From NCBI GenBank assembly GCA_019454045.1, contig SKCR01035586.1, positions 62,001 to 126,000 on the forward strand: 64,000 nt of DNA, in the 5' to 3' direction. The position numbers were made by a program, and so were the translations under genes. Shown here piece after piece: positions 45,409 through 57,558 of the stretch (its first letter is position 1; every line of letters begins with the position of its first letter). Source of the DNA: Zanthoxylum bungeanum (taxonomy: Eukaryota; Streptophyta; Magnoliopsida; Sapindales; Rutaceae). A model generated the notes under the pieces. That model worked only from the letters and a program-made list of their open reading frames with translations. It searched no databases and was not told where the DNA came from.

Positions 45409-47944
45409 TGTTGGGGTTTGGGCGATGGGGCGCAGCGGAAGCGCGGTTCGGGCAAAATCGTATTTTAAAACTTTTTCAAAATACCGAATAAATTATTCAA
45501 TATCTAATATGAATAATTTATTCATATTTCACCTAAACATATTTATTCAATATCAAATATCAACATAAACAATGTTGAAACGTCGCGAAAATTTACGAAA
45601 ACCGTTTTTTCCGCAAAATGACGCAAAACGTATTTTTGACTGAACCGACCATCTGACACTTATGGGGACAATCCAGGTCAGCCCCAATAGTGACAGGGCA
45701 GTTCATGGGCTGCCTGAACAGTGACGAATTCACTGTTTGGACAGCTGTCACCCGGTTGGCTCAAAATCCACCCGAGAACGTCATTTTTGGCCGTTTTCGC
45801 TTATTTCAATTCGTAAATAATTTCCGGCAATTGTTCCAACACCCAAAATACATCCAAAACTTTAATCAAACATAATTATCATCCCTAAATGCCCAGAAAA
45901 ATCAGATCGGAACTAAAAGGAACAATAACCAATTTTCATTCTTAAATCCAATTCTTTCAAGATTAATCTAATTAATCAAACACCAATTCAAAGTCACCAC
46001 ACATGAATAAATCTAGAACAATTCTAGGCATAATAAGAGTGGCTATCACACTCTAGAATGGCAACAAGGTTGTTCAACAACAAATTGAAATAATATTACA
46101 ATAATATTGCCTAAAACTACTTCACACATGCACTAAATCTTCCATTTCATCATCCACAACCAAAAACCCCAATTTTCATAAACAAAAGGAACCCTAAAAT
46201 TATTCAAATAATTCAAGAATATAAGAAACTAATTTCAAGCTCAAGAAGATTTAGGATTACCTTAATCTTCAATTTCCTAAGCTTTTTTTCTTGAATTTTC
46301 CTATTTTTTACATGGATTCTTCAAACAAATTTTTGGAACCCATTTTTAGAGAAGTTTCGGCCATGGTGAATGAACAAGAGAGAGAAAACAAATTTTTGCT
46401 TTTAAAACGGAAGTGCCAACTCACTTAGGGACAATTTAGACATTTTTTATTTTTTATTTCATTAAATTAAAAAGCAAACAAGATAAGCTCAAATGTGGAC
46501 AAATCAAATTTGAACATCTATGCTTAATAAAGTCATGCCATTGAACCAATCATAATTGGACAAATTCCATAACATTTATGGAAAAAGTTTAATTAATTAA
46601 TCATTTAAATATTTAACAATTAAATATCCAAATAATTAATTAATGTAATTATTATTATATATGTATTTTTATTTACAATAAATAACAAATACATATATTT
46701 ATGGCATGTGTCAAAGTCTCATTTGACGAATAATTAATGTGTATCCAATCATATTATGTATCAAATACAAATACACAATAATTATTATCGGACAAAATCC
46801 TCTAATGCATGTGTTATCGTTTAACCGATTAAACGATCTGAATTAACTCATTTAATCCGGTGAAGTATTATGGATAATTCGTATTATTCATATCGAGTTG
46901 CCCAAGTGCTCAACGAGTACACTTCATATTGTGGGACTCTCTAAGTTTAGGTTTATCTGTCAGGAAATCCAATTTCATGTCCATAATCCACCCACTCATG
47001 GATTATGACGACCACGGATAATCTTGCTAAACTATGCAAGTTGAGGTCATTGCATATGTATAATCCCTCCATCACAGGCTATCCGTATTATACTTTGGAT
47101 ATAGATGAAAACGACAAATCCGTTCGGTATAATACAGTCTACTTTCAATTTACGATCTCTAAATAACACTCGTAACTGATTTTTGAAGAAATACCACGAC
47201 CATGGATTTACTAGATCATAAACACGTGAGGATGCCTATGCCTTGTACACAGGACTGACGGATCCTATCTTGATACGCACTGGATATCATGAGCATCAGT
47301 CCACATCCAACGAACAGGCGGAGGTCTGATCGTGAATAGATAATTGACGTGACTGTCATCAAAGTGTAGAGGATAACTCATATATCCCACTGTGGTATTT
47401 CAAGTCGAATGACCACTATGCTCGCTCAACTCGTGAAGATTCCTATTGACGTTGGTGTACCATCTATTAGGAAATCTTCAGTGATTCGTTCAGTATTTTA
47501 TCAAATAAACACATACATGTCTATACGAGTCTCCCGAGACTCATGGTTCACTGGGACAAACCATCGGACCAAGTCACAATATACGACATGTACTGGTCTC
47601 AGCAGATTTTACTAACCGACACGTGTTAGTAAATCTTGACCAGAAACTTTATTTAAGGATATACATCTTATAATGTGTTTCCCAATGTAAATTACAAACT
47701 ACGTTGTAACTGCGCATTATATTGTAAATCCTAGGGTTTTTGTCTAATATATACGTATCACTGAACTAGATTCAGTTTCGATCTAATCGTAAATAGATAT
47801 CTAATCGTAATTACATCGAATAAGTGTATAAAAGACAAGGGTGCTACCATTAAATTAGTAATATTATGGAAAATAGAATTGCTCGTATTTATGAATCGGA
47901 CATAAATATGATCTGGATTGGCACTCCGAGCACCAACCCTAACA
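45409..47944 (-). repeat. Element D 5' LTR
   Basis: This intact LTR of 2536 bp begins TGTTGGGGTTTGGGCGATG and ends CACCAACCCTAACA. It matches the interrupted left LTR over its length with substitutions and small indels. Confidence 0.9.
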
Positions 47945-48510
47945 CATCAAAGTGTGGAGGATAACTAATATATCCACAGTGGTATCTCAAGTCGAAAGAC
48001 CACTATGTTACTCAATTCGAGAAGATTCCTATTGACGTTGGTGTACCATCTATTAGGAAATCTTCGGTGAGCCGTTCATTATTTATCGAATAAATAGCTA
48101 AACGTATGTATGAGTCTCCAGAGACTCATGGTTCATTGGGATAAACCATCATACCAAAGCTCGATATACGACATGTACTAGTCTCAGCGGATTTTACTAA
48201 CCGACCCATGTTAGTAAATCTTGACCATGAACTTTATTTGAGAATATACAACTTATAGTGACACTTTCCAATATTAATTACGCACTAGGTTGTAACTAAG
48301 AACTACATTGTAAATCCTGGGATATTTGTCTAGTATATACATATCACTAAACCGAATTTATGTTCAATCTAATCGATATTAGATCGAGTATATATATAAA
48401 AGATAAGAGGTGTGACCATAAATAAGTAATAATATGGAAAAAAAATTATTGTTCTTATTAATCTGACATAATTACGATTCGAATTAGCGCTCCGAGCACT
48501 AACTCTAATA
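47945..48510 (-). repeat. D2 3' LTR, inner part
   Basis: It resumes the D2 LTR after element D: CATCAAAGTGTGGAGGATAAC here equals 38369 onward in the D LTR. It ends AACTCTAATA, matching AACCCTAACA of D, and is followed by the same ATTTCTC polypurine complement. Confidence 0.82.
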
Positions 48511-49190
48511 ATTTCTCACACTTACTCTAGTGACAATCCATGGTATCATATACACATCTAAATATGTATCACATGCGCATGACCCTCAAGAGCTTACATA
48601 TCACTCAAAAGGTAGGCAACAACAAGTAGGTCCGCTATTACACTTCGACTTTGTCCAACAAACACAAACGTTTCCCATAGCCAGCATCATTCATAATTTG
48701 TAGAACCTAAGTTCTACATCAATATGAATTTGATGCGATATAAATTTTATACTACAGCTACTGAGTTGTCTAAGCATTTAAGGATCAAATCCAAAATACT
48801 ATGCAGACAACCGTAAGCACAACATTAATATCAAAACTTATAATCTATACGTTCACTATGTAATTTCATAAGTCAGTACTTCATAAGTTGCAACTAATTC
48901 CACTCACACAATAGAAATATATGTGACACTCTTATTGTATCTTTTCTGACTCTATATGATATAGACCATCTACCATCATAATTAGACTCAAATCTAATTC
49001 GACCCTAATGGTTGAATACTATAATCTCCATGAATAAGAAAATTATTCTCAATATCTCAAAGATACTAGAAAACATGTTTCAATACCATCCAATGAGTTA
49101 CAACATATCAAAATGGCTCGTAACAATTACAATTGTAATTAAATTGATATCTATAATTGTACATAATATAGTACTCATTATGCCGCCATC
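48511..49190 (-). pseudogene. D2 interior remnant (3' end)
   Basis: It aligns with the 3' end of the D interior (38955-39620), for example CAATCCATGGTATCATATACAC and TCAAGAGCTTAC. There is no reading frame. Similarity stops near 49185 after ATAATATAGTACTCATTATG. The rest of D2 is missing, deleted or displaced. Confidence 0.7.
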
Positions 49191-50353
49191 ATATAAAACT
49201 TTCAAGCCCTTTATGCTTCTATTTTGTGCTATTGTTGACAATTTTAATGACCCCGAACAGCCCCCGAACAACGGTAAAAATCTGGACAGCACACACAAAA
49301 CATCCATATTTTGATTTAATATGGGCATCACTTCAGGACTGATTTTTCCACTAAAAATATCCCTAAAAACACCCTAAATGTAGCCCATAGTGTTCATAAA
49401 ATAACTGTAATAAGCCACAATAAAGCAAGCCCCAAATCGGTGGTGTAAGTGGCGACAGTGAGCAGATTTTTCTGCTCACTGCCGAGTGGTGTAGGAAATG
49501 GGTGAATGAGATTTTGCATCAAGTTCCAAAGGGTCTTCCATACTATGGCTCGAAACCAACAAAAGGAAAGGTATGCTTCATTCACAAAATAAATCTCTAA
49601 ATACTTTAGAGATTAAAATTGCCACACACCAATTTTTTTTTTATTCTTCTATCTTATTCTTTTAACTATTAAGAAAGGAAAAAAAAAAAAGAATAAAGGT
49701 GGCTAGGGTTAGGAAAATATGAATAGGTTAAAAAGTAAAATAATTTTCTTTTTTATATCTAGGATTTAGGTTTTATTAGTTTGTAACCAAAATTTCAATA
49801 TTAGCCCCTCCAAAACCCTATCAAATTCTGCCAACCTTAGTAATTGTGTAACTTCCAAAATTTTATTTAATGTCTTAATAAAGGCATTAAACATGTTACC
49901 ATAAAAGAAAATGTAACTACTAATTTTAAATAATGACTTCCTAAAATCAAAATTTAAACTCATTAATTCAAAATCAATAGTAAATTATATAACATAATTT
50001 AACAATTACAAAATCTTAAATACTAAATAATTATCTCATAATTATTTACTAAAATAATTTATATTAAATATTATATAAGTTTCATATGTGATTTTAATTA
50101 TTAATCATATAAATAATTAAATTACATGTGAATTTATAATTGGACAATCTAATTATATTTAATTTGCTACAATATATCGAGCTAGCAATGAGACCAAATG
50201 GACCTACAATTCCGAGATCCAATAATCTCGAAATATTAATTAAACTCTTTAATTAAATATTCTTAATTATTAATTTTAAGTTATTCCACTAAAAATCTAA
50301 AGTTGCACTCTCGTTACCGTAGATATATAATATAAGTCGAAATAAGTCGTTGT
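49191..50353. other. Unassigned AT-rich DNA between D2 and F
   Basis: No gene or known element was recognised. It contains a perfect 11-bp-stem hairpin (49456-49481), poly-T and poly-A runs near 49630 and 49680, and a block near 50195-50335 that reads like the edge of an LTR (CTACAATTCCGAGATCC). It is probably decayed retroelement sequence. Confidence 0.4.
49456..49481. other. Perfect short inverted repeat
   Basis: CAGTGAGCAGA and TCTGCTCACTG flank TTTT, giving an 11-bp stem and a 4-base loop. No family was recognised. Confidence 0.8.
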
Positions 50354-50713
50354 TGATGAGTGGTAAATCTATCACTATTTCCCACTCATTTAACCTTATA
50401 TTTTGTATAGTTTCTTGAGTCTTCTGAATATTTTGATGTGTTTTGTGTTATTTTGTAGATAAATAAAGTTTCAGGACATTCTGGAAGTGATTTGGAGCAA
50501 AACTGTGAAAATTGGCCAAAAAGGGCATTTCGGTAAATTTGCAGCGTCGCGACGCCCGGACCTTAAGCGGCGCGACGCCTAACCTGCGCCGGAGTCTGCT
50601 AATGTACGCCGGGTCAACGGGTCAGAATTTGAGAAGTTTGACTTTGCTAACGTGCGCCTTGACACGCGTCACCACCACAGAAGATCCGCTAACGTGCGCA
50701 TGCCACATCATCA

Positions 50714-50870
50714 TGACGTCATCAATGATGTCATGAATAGTGCCACGCCACCAATGACGTCATGAACAGTGCCACGTCATCAATGACGTCAGCTTCATAA
50801 TTGAGTTCCAGCCGCCATGACACGTGTCGACCTTATCCTCTTATCCGAATCACTACGTGTCAAGCTGTCC
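50714..50870 (+). promoter_or_regulatory. ACGT-core motif cluster in F LTR
   Basis: TGACGTCA occurs at 50714-50721, 50755-50762 and 50784-50791, with CCACGTCA between, CACGTG at 50821-50826 and TACGTGTC near 50864. Plant bZIP factors bind ACGT cores. The cluster lies 70-220 bp upstream of the TATA box. Part of it is a ~30-bp repeat containing CAATGACGTCATGAA and AGTGCCACG. Confidence 0.5.
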
Positions 50871-50936
50871 TTGTGCCACGTCTAACTATTCCAGCGTCGC
50901 GACGCCAGAAACCGAATTTTTTTGCCTATAAATAGA

Positions 50937-50945
50937 GCGCGAAAT
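50937..50945 (+). promoter_or_regulatory. TATA box of F LTR
   Basis: TATAAATAG matches the plant consensus closely and lies downstream of the ACGT cluster. Transcription would start near 50970. Confidence 0.65.
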
Positions 50946-51111
50946 TTCAGATTTCAGTGTACCATTTTCTCTCACTTCTTCTATTTTTTACTATTCACTA
51001 TGAGGAGGTAACTTCTCTATGCTAAGGTGAAAGGTAATTCTTTTACTATTGCTATTTAGATTAATCTCCCTTAAAAATAATATATTTACTATTTAAAATT
51101 TGACTTAAAAA

Positions 51112-51395
51112 GGGATACCGCTATATTGGTCGGTTGGTAAATCAATTCAACTTGGTTAAAACTGATTAAGAAAGGATATCGCCAGATTGGTCGGTTGGTA
51201 AATTTAATTCCTTTTCCGCCTTTATGGCTGGTTTATTTTGGTTCCGCCTTTATGGCTGGTTGGACTTAATTTGACTTAATCAAGGATACCGCCAGATTGG
51301 TCGGTTGGTAAATTTAATTTTGGTTCCGCGTTTATGGCTGGTTGGACTCAATTTAACTTAATCAGGATACCGCCAGATTGGTCGGTTGGTAATAA
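51112..51395 (+). repeat. Alternating repeat block in F LTR
   Basis: GATTGGTCGGTTGGTAA (with ATACCGCCA before it in most copies) occurs four times (about 51112, 51173, 51283, 51366). TTCCGCCTTTATGGCTGG occurs three times between them, with one G variant. Spacing is irregular (60-110 bp). Confidence 0.8.
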
Positions 51396-52307
51396 TCACA
51401 AGTTTATATATTATTTTCTGGGAGATTATCTAAATTAGTAGTAGTAGAAATAATTCCTTTTGCCTTAGCATTTTTATTTCATTTTACTTTTAAAGCCTTT
51501 ACTTTACGCAATTACTTTTCAGCACTTTTATTTTATGGCTTTTACTTTTAAGTTTTTACTAGCCCTAGCTATGTGTCATAACTAAGTTAATAATCTAGGG
51601 TTGTGATGAAATCCAATATCACCGGTTTATAAGGGTTAAATTATAATTTGGGTAATATAAAGATTTATTTATTGAGTCTTAATCTTAATGCTTTTTATTA
51701 ACTGGCCACTAATAAAATTGATAAGGTAACTTAAAATAAACTAGACATAGGGATTTTAGGTTTAAGACCTCAGACTCAATAGCCCACGATCTTCCTTGAG
51801 GATAGATAACCCTTTAATAGATTTCCTTACAGGATAGGAATATACCTGTCGGACGGGGGTAGCCATAATTGGAACTTAATCTTAATGAATCCAGATAATT
51901 TGGTTGACATAGACATATGGTTCAATTAGGTTAAATTGGATATTTGTAATTGACCATCGGAAGAGGCTTTTACATAATTTAGTGTTCCAGGTTAATAAAT
52001 CAATATTTTACCCAATTATAAGATAACAACTTCATCTTTAAATAATATTGGAATAAATCACAACCCTAGATAGTTTTAATATTGAATTTTCTCAAAATAT
52101 CTTTTCAATTTTAGTTACTTATCTTTAAATTTAGAATCGTCGGTATTTCAAATCAATCAAACAACCTGTCAGATACTAGTAATCATTTGACCTCATAAAA
52201 AAATTAATAGATAAGGTTTTAAGTCCTCGTGGGATCGATACTTTTTATACTACTTGAACGATACGTGCGCTTTGCGTTATACGTGTGTGTTTACGCCGGT
52301 CAAGTTT

Positions 52308-52326
52308 TTGGCGTCGTTGTCGGGGA
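52308..52326 (+). other. Element F primer-binding site
   Basis: TTGGCGTCGTTGTCGGGGA follows the LTR by five bases. This differs at two positions from the TTGGCGCCGTTGCCGGGGA form typical of Athila elements. Both changes are C to T, as expected from deamination of methylated cytosine. Confidence 0.75.
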
Positions 52327-52437
52327 CTTATTAGTTATCTTTTACTATTAGTTTAGGGGTTAGATACCTTTACTTGTATCTAATTCCTTTTTACTTATTA
52401 TTTCTGTTTTCTTGTGTTACAGGTTCTCAGAAACTAT

Positions 52438-53396
52438 ATGAGACGAACCAGAAGCTTTGAACTCCGACCGCTTGACGCAGAAATTGAAAGAACCATCAGA
52501 CAGTTGAGAAGGGAAAGGCGAGAAGGCCAAGAAGCTTTAGTCAACATGGAACCTGAACCTTTGGAGGTTGCACCACCAATACCGATTGGAGACAGAACCA
52601 TTCCAGTGGTAGATGGCCTCATTTCCTGTATTGTTCTTCCTCCCTTACCCGCAAATGCGGGTGACATCAAACTTGCATTCAGATGATTCAGCAGACAATG
52701 CAGTTTGGAGGAAATGCAACTGAAGATCCTAATGCTCACATCAGCAACTCCTGGAAGTTTGCGGCACTTTTAATTACAACCGAGCATCAGAAGAAGCAAT
52801 GAGACTACGGGTTTTCCATACTCCTTGAAAGACAGAGCAAAAGCATGGCTACATTCATTACCAGCAGGTTCATCACAAATGGAACGCTCTAGCACAAAAT
52901 TCCTTGCAAAATACTTTCCACCAGCCAGAACTGCAAAGTTGAGGAATGACATCACATCCTTTGTGCAGCAAGATTCAAATCTCTCTACGAAGCTTGGCAA
53001 AGGTACAAAGATTTTCTCCGGAAATGTCCTCACCATGAGATTCCAAAAATGGCTTCAAGTCCAAAATTTCTATAATGGACTTTTGGACTGATGAGAACCA
53101 CAATCGATGCTGCTGCTGGAGGAGCTTTGATGGCAAAAAGGAGAGATCAAGCCTGGGAACTAATCGAAGAAATGGCCAACAACAATTCCTATGGCCAACA
53201 GAAAGGAGCATTATTCAAAGAATTGAAGAATTTATGAAGTTGGAGCTAATACAGCAGTCAACACCAAACAGATCAGATATGCAAATTCATGGAGACTCTT
53301 CCCCTGGATCCACAAGTTCACCATAGGAGGAGTACCAGACCCAAACCAACTTGAAGAGACGGTGAATTATGTCAACAATTCAACAGACAGGGGAAC
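52438..53396 (+). pseudogene. gag: Element F gag, 5' part, frameshifted
   Basis: ATG 52438 begins a frame whose first residues (MRRTRSFELRPLDAEIERT) look like an Athila gag N-terminus. It is open to 52686. The retrotransposon gag domain continues in another frame at 52825-53091, with KDRAKAWLHSLPAGS and FLAKYFPPARTAKLRND recognisable, then changes frame again after 53075 (TTIDAAAGGALM-type reading around 53098-53140). Several short indels therefore break it. It is then interrupted at 53402 by element C. Gag would form the particle shell. Confidence 0.75.
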
Positions 53397-53401
53397 AAAT
53401 C

Positions 53402-55351
53402 TGTTAGACAGTAATGACCCATAGCGTCACTATTTTGTAAATGATATTGTATTATTGTACAAAATTAACTATGTAGTAATGAAATTGCCTTTTACCGTTT
53501 TGTAATTTATTTACTTTGATATATAAATGGTAAAAGTCCCTATGATTAATTCCGGATTGAGATGATATGAGACAGTATCAATCCATAAAGGTTTAATCAT
53601 TAAATATCCCTAGTCGTAGTATTATCGAGATTGGACATCGATAATGCGGATAGACTAGTACTGCACTTGTGCGTGTTGTGAGGGCACAACAGCATAGTTC
53701 TCATATATTGAGTATTGGATACTTATGCAAGTGCGGTAGGAGGTTGTGTTTTACCGATGGTACGGAAAACAGCTTCGCTCTGGATAGACCCCGCGGAATC
53801 GCATTGGTAGTATGTCTGCGTGTCTATGGGAGTCCGCTTCAGGGTAGGTGCATATGGTCTTAACCTGAGACTTGCATCGCTAGTACTTGCGACAATCGGT
53901 AGACTTTAGTTTTGGTCGTCCAGGGCTTTAACAGGTTCTGTGTACACCTCTTCTAGGTTTATCGGGAATCGTAGTGTATTGGGTGTGATGTCAAGACGGA
54001 AGTATCACTTCAGACATATGGAGATGATGATCGCGCAGGATACAGAACTAGTACTCTATAATGGTTGCAACCATCGGGATAATATGACAAGGTCAGGATT
54101 ATCCGATTCAAAGAGACTAGTTGCTTGATGTCCGATATATGTATCGTACGGGGCAGACACATCTCCAGCCCCAGGCCTTACATGTGATCATCCGATACTG
54201 GATCAGTATACACTATACTACGGTATACTACGCCTGTTATAGATCTTATATTCCAATAAGAATATTTCTGGAGAATTGGGTAGGCATGGCGTTTTGCTAG
54301 AGGCTAACCTTGTCTTGTAAATCGGTAAAAACGTAGTACTTGGTACGTACGTGTTCGGATAATCTGACGGCCGTATTTACTGCCAACATATCCAGAGATC
54401 TCTTGGGTCGCTTCCCGAAGATTCACCAATGACGTATGATTCAAACTCGATTAATCTTGGATTAATTACGGAGAGACTTTATCTTGGATAAAGTACTATA
54501 CATAGAGAGAGAGAGAGAACGATTAATTTGGAATATAGTAAAATTATTATATTCGATATAATAATCGAAATTCGATTTCGACGCGAAATTAAAATTAGAT
54601 TTTAATTCGGGCAAACGAGTTAATTTAGAATTAATTCGTTAGCGACGTAAATAATAATTTCGCTAGGCGCAATTATTTATTTAAATTCGATTTAATTAAC
54701 GTCGCGACGAAAGTTCGGTATTTCGGAAATATCGAACCCGAACGCGTGAGTACGCGTGGGCCCACTTTCATTTGGTTGTGTGGGGCCCACATGACACATG
54801 TCATTTTATGCATTATTTAATTGTTAATACATTGCATGGTGATAGTGTACAATACACTCAATGGTTTTGCATGGAGTTTGAGTGTTTGACACTCTAAGCC
54901 ATTGCATGATTTGTGTCATAAGTTTATTATTAATTTAATAAATATTATGGCATAAATATAAATTGATTTTGAAACAAAAATCATATCCTCTCTCTCCACT
55001 CTTGACCGAAACTGTGAAGTTCACAGCCCTCTCCCTTTTCTTTTTTTGTTGCAAAAACTTGAAGAAAGTGTGTTGTTTGGAACATTAAATCACATATAAG
55101 GCTAGCACCTTCAAGGGATCATACAAAGGTGTTATGGGAAACTAATCTTTGAGCTTGGAAGGATCAAAAAAGCTTGGAGCTTCCCCATCACCTTGGCCGA
55201 AACCTTCACTGCACAAAGGAGAAAATTTTTATTTCATCAACGCATCCGCATCCGATCTTTGTGAGTATGATTCCGCCATACTTCATATTGTTCATTCATT
55301 ATATATTTTGTTTGCTCTTTTGATCTTGGGACATGGATTAGAATTTCCAAC
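53402..55351 (+). repeat. Element C 5' LTR
   Basis: 1950 bp, starting TGTTAGACAGTAATGACCC and ending ATTTCCAACA. TATATAAAT is at 53520-53528 and a GTGAGT donor-like site at 55261-55266. It carries an (AG)n tract longer than in the 3' LTR (about 54504). Confidence 0.94.
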
Positions 55352-55352
55352 A

Positions 55353-55364
55353 ATGGTATCAGAG
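55353..55364 (+). other. Element C primer-binding site
   Basis: TGGTATCAGAGC, the intact initiator Met form, lies one base after the LTR. Confidence 0.92.
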
Positions 55365-57558
55365 CTTAAAGAGCATGAAAATATATTAGGGTAATATTTG
55401 GGCAAAATTGATTGAAGCATGATTTGATGATTTTGATTGATTAAGTATGCTTAAATGTATGTTACATTATGTTATACATTATCAATTTCATGAAAAATAA
55501 ATTGGATTAATTTTTCCCCTCTTGGAGAGGCTTGGCCGAATACTACCTAGACCATGGAGATGATGATTTTTTGTTGTTATAAGATCATTGGATGACTTTA
55601 AACGAACATAAAATGACGATTTGTGATTCGATTGGATTGAAAACGAAATCGGTAATTTTTCATCACCTTGGCCGAATGCATGGAAGAAGATTAGGGACTT
55701 GATTTTTTGATTAAATAATGTTGGACATGTATTTAAGATAAAAATATGATTAATGGATTAATTTGATATTTTGGAAATATTGATTTAAAGGATTAATCAT
55801 GACATTACACTTTAATTAATTAAGTTATAAAATTTGGAATTTTAAAATTTGATTAATTGGGCTTAATTTTGAATTGGGCCTAAAACTATTATATTTGGAC
55901 ATAATGGGCTTGGTTGGACCAAGTAGGTTTGGGCAAATTGGATTGGATCCAAAAATGGGCCTAAATCACTCCATTAAGTCCAAATGTAATAAATGGGCTT
56001 TTATGTTTAATTGGGCCTTATGGGCTTGATATTGATTTTTATGGCAAATGAGGGTGATTCCTTATTGGGCTTGGAAATTGGGTTTGACCCACATTGACCA
56101 AGGCCCAAGCCTAATGAAATCAATTGAAAGCCCATCGGACTTTAATTAAACGGACATTGGATGTTGATTGGGCTTTGAGACCCGATAGAATTAGATTTGG
56201 AATCTAAGTCATAAAAGCACAATAAAAGTGTAAATATTTAATTTGGAATTAAATATAAGGATTAGTATTGAATACGACTTAAATTGGATTTGACGAGTAG
56301 TTCGATATAATTCGTGAATTCATACTATAAGTATTTATTCTCAAATTGAGTTGGACTCGCGCAAATGCAAACAATTGTTTGAACATTGTATTGTCACCTA
56401 ATTAAAGACTAATTAATTGGATTTGATTGGTTGTATAACATGCCTTGAATGAATGAATGTGGATGTATGTATGAATAGTGTATATCGGATGGATATTAGA
56501 AGGGAAGGGTAATTTTAGAAATTATTGTAAATTTAGAATTTATAAATTGGACCTGCGTGTCCAGCCTTTCTTTATTGTCTCTTTGTATTCTCTTCTCACC
56601 TAATTCCCCTCAATGTAAATGAGGTTCTCTTATTGTATTATGTAATTGGGTAAGAGTAGAATAGTTCTAGCGGGGAGAGGAAAGGAGTGATTTGTTTTTC
56701 TAGGAACAAGTTGTTGTTCATATCCATCCGTATATCGCTATTACTTTACTTTACGCGCTTTATGATGTTTTAGAAGCATGCTTAAGGGTGTATGATGATG
56801 AGACCTAACAAAGATAAATTATTGGTTGCCAATTACACGAAAATCCCTCAAACAATATTAAGCGATTTTCCTTCCGTTGAGTGATTCTTTCTCAAGATCC
56901 GAAATTGGCATTGGTTTGTTGGCCAAAGTCAAGACCTTTGTCAATTGAGGATGTGTTTGAATCATGAGAGTTTTGTTCCATATCGGTGTCTTGTCCAAGT
57001 TGTGATTTGTTGGCCAAAGTCAAGATCACTTCTTGTCCATCGACATTGATTACGAAACTTTCCATGTCAATGGGTCCCGCTTAACTGGAATCATTAAGTT
57101 TGTTGTGCCAAAGCCAAGACTTAGTTGATTCAGAGGAAATGGTTAGGAAAATGTATTGGATACATTGACATATGTATTAGATATATATGTTTCGGACTTG
57201 GATGTCCACCTACCGGATCTAGGAATTGGATGGGATCCAATTGATCTTCGAGATCTACCTAGTTAAATATCATACAACTTGTTGGCCAAAGTCAAGGTTG
57301 TGTGTTATTTAACGGGATCCTAGCCCACTAGGAAATTGGATTTCCCGAGTACTCGACAGAGGGTTAGAGACTTGTAGAAAATAGTGGGAGGCTAGTATTG
57401 AATTTGCAATTTCATTCAGATACTTAGCTTTACGCGCTTACAAAATTTATTTCGTCAATATTTTAACATTAGTTGGACTAATAAAATGTTATTTTTCTTG
57501 TAACAGTTTGACTGTACCCATATATCGTTAACTAGATAGTTGGACTATCGTAGTTAAG
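55365..57558 (+). other. C long untranslated leader, candidate intron
   Basis: No significant frame. Conserved landmarks are the hairpin GGACCTGCGTGTCC (56549-56562), CCTCA-ATGTAAA-TGAGG near 56610-56625, GGCCAAAGTCAAG-type motifs near 56921, 57012 and 57283 with a GCCAAAGCCAAG variant near 57110, CTAAT at 57478-57482, and TTTTTCTTGTAACAG ending at 57506. The gag ATG follows 53 bases later. Confidence 0.62.
57502..57506 (+). promoter_or_regulatory. Candidate 3' splice site before C gag
   Basis: The AACAG acceptor follows a U-rich tract and lies about 25 bases after GGACTAAT. It pairs with the GTGAGT site at 55261 in the LTR to define a candidate intron of about 2.25 kb. Confidence 0.42.

Larger units (their letters stand above)
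34045..47944 (-). mobile_element. Element D: decayed minus-strand copia-like retrotransposon
   Basis: LTRs of about 2.5 kb lie at 34045-38954 (interrupted) and 45409-47944, in the same orientation, each beginning TGTTGGGGTTT and ending AACCCTAACA on the plus strand. The minus-strand reading is shown by a primer site TGGTATCCGAGC next to the right LTR (complement of 45393-45404) and a purine tract next to the left LTR. Flanking sequence is CATTA (34040-34044) and CATCA (47945-47949), one mismatch. The target is itself a D-family LTR. The interior is degenerate and holds a solo LTR (G), and the 3' LTR holds solo LTR D'. Confidence 0.82.
50354..52302 (+). repeat. Element F 5' LTR
   Basis: About 1.95 kb. 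The start is either TGATGAG (50354) or TGTTGATGAG (50351); the end is CCGGTCA. It contains three TGACGTCA palindromes (50714-50791), other ACGT-core motifs, TATAAATAG (50937-50945) and a repeated block at 51112-51395. Only one copy is in the window, so the borders are inferred from the primer site and TG/CA ends. Confidence 0.75.
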
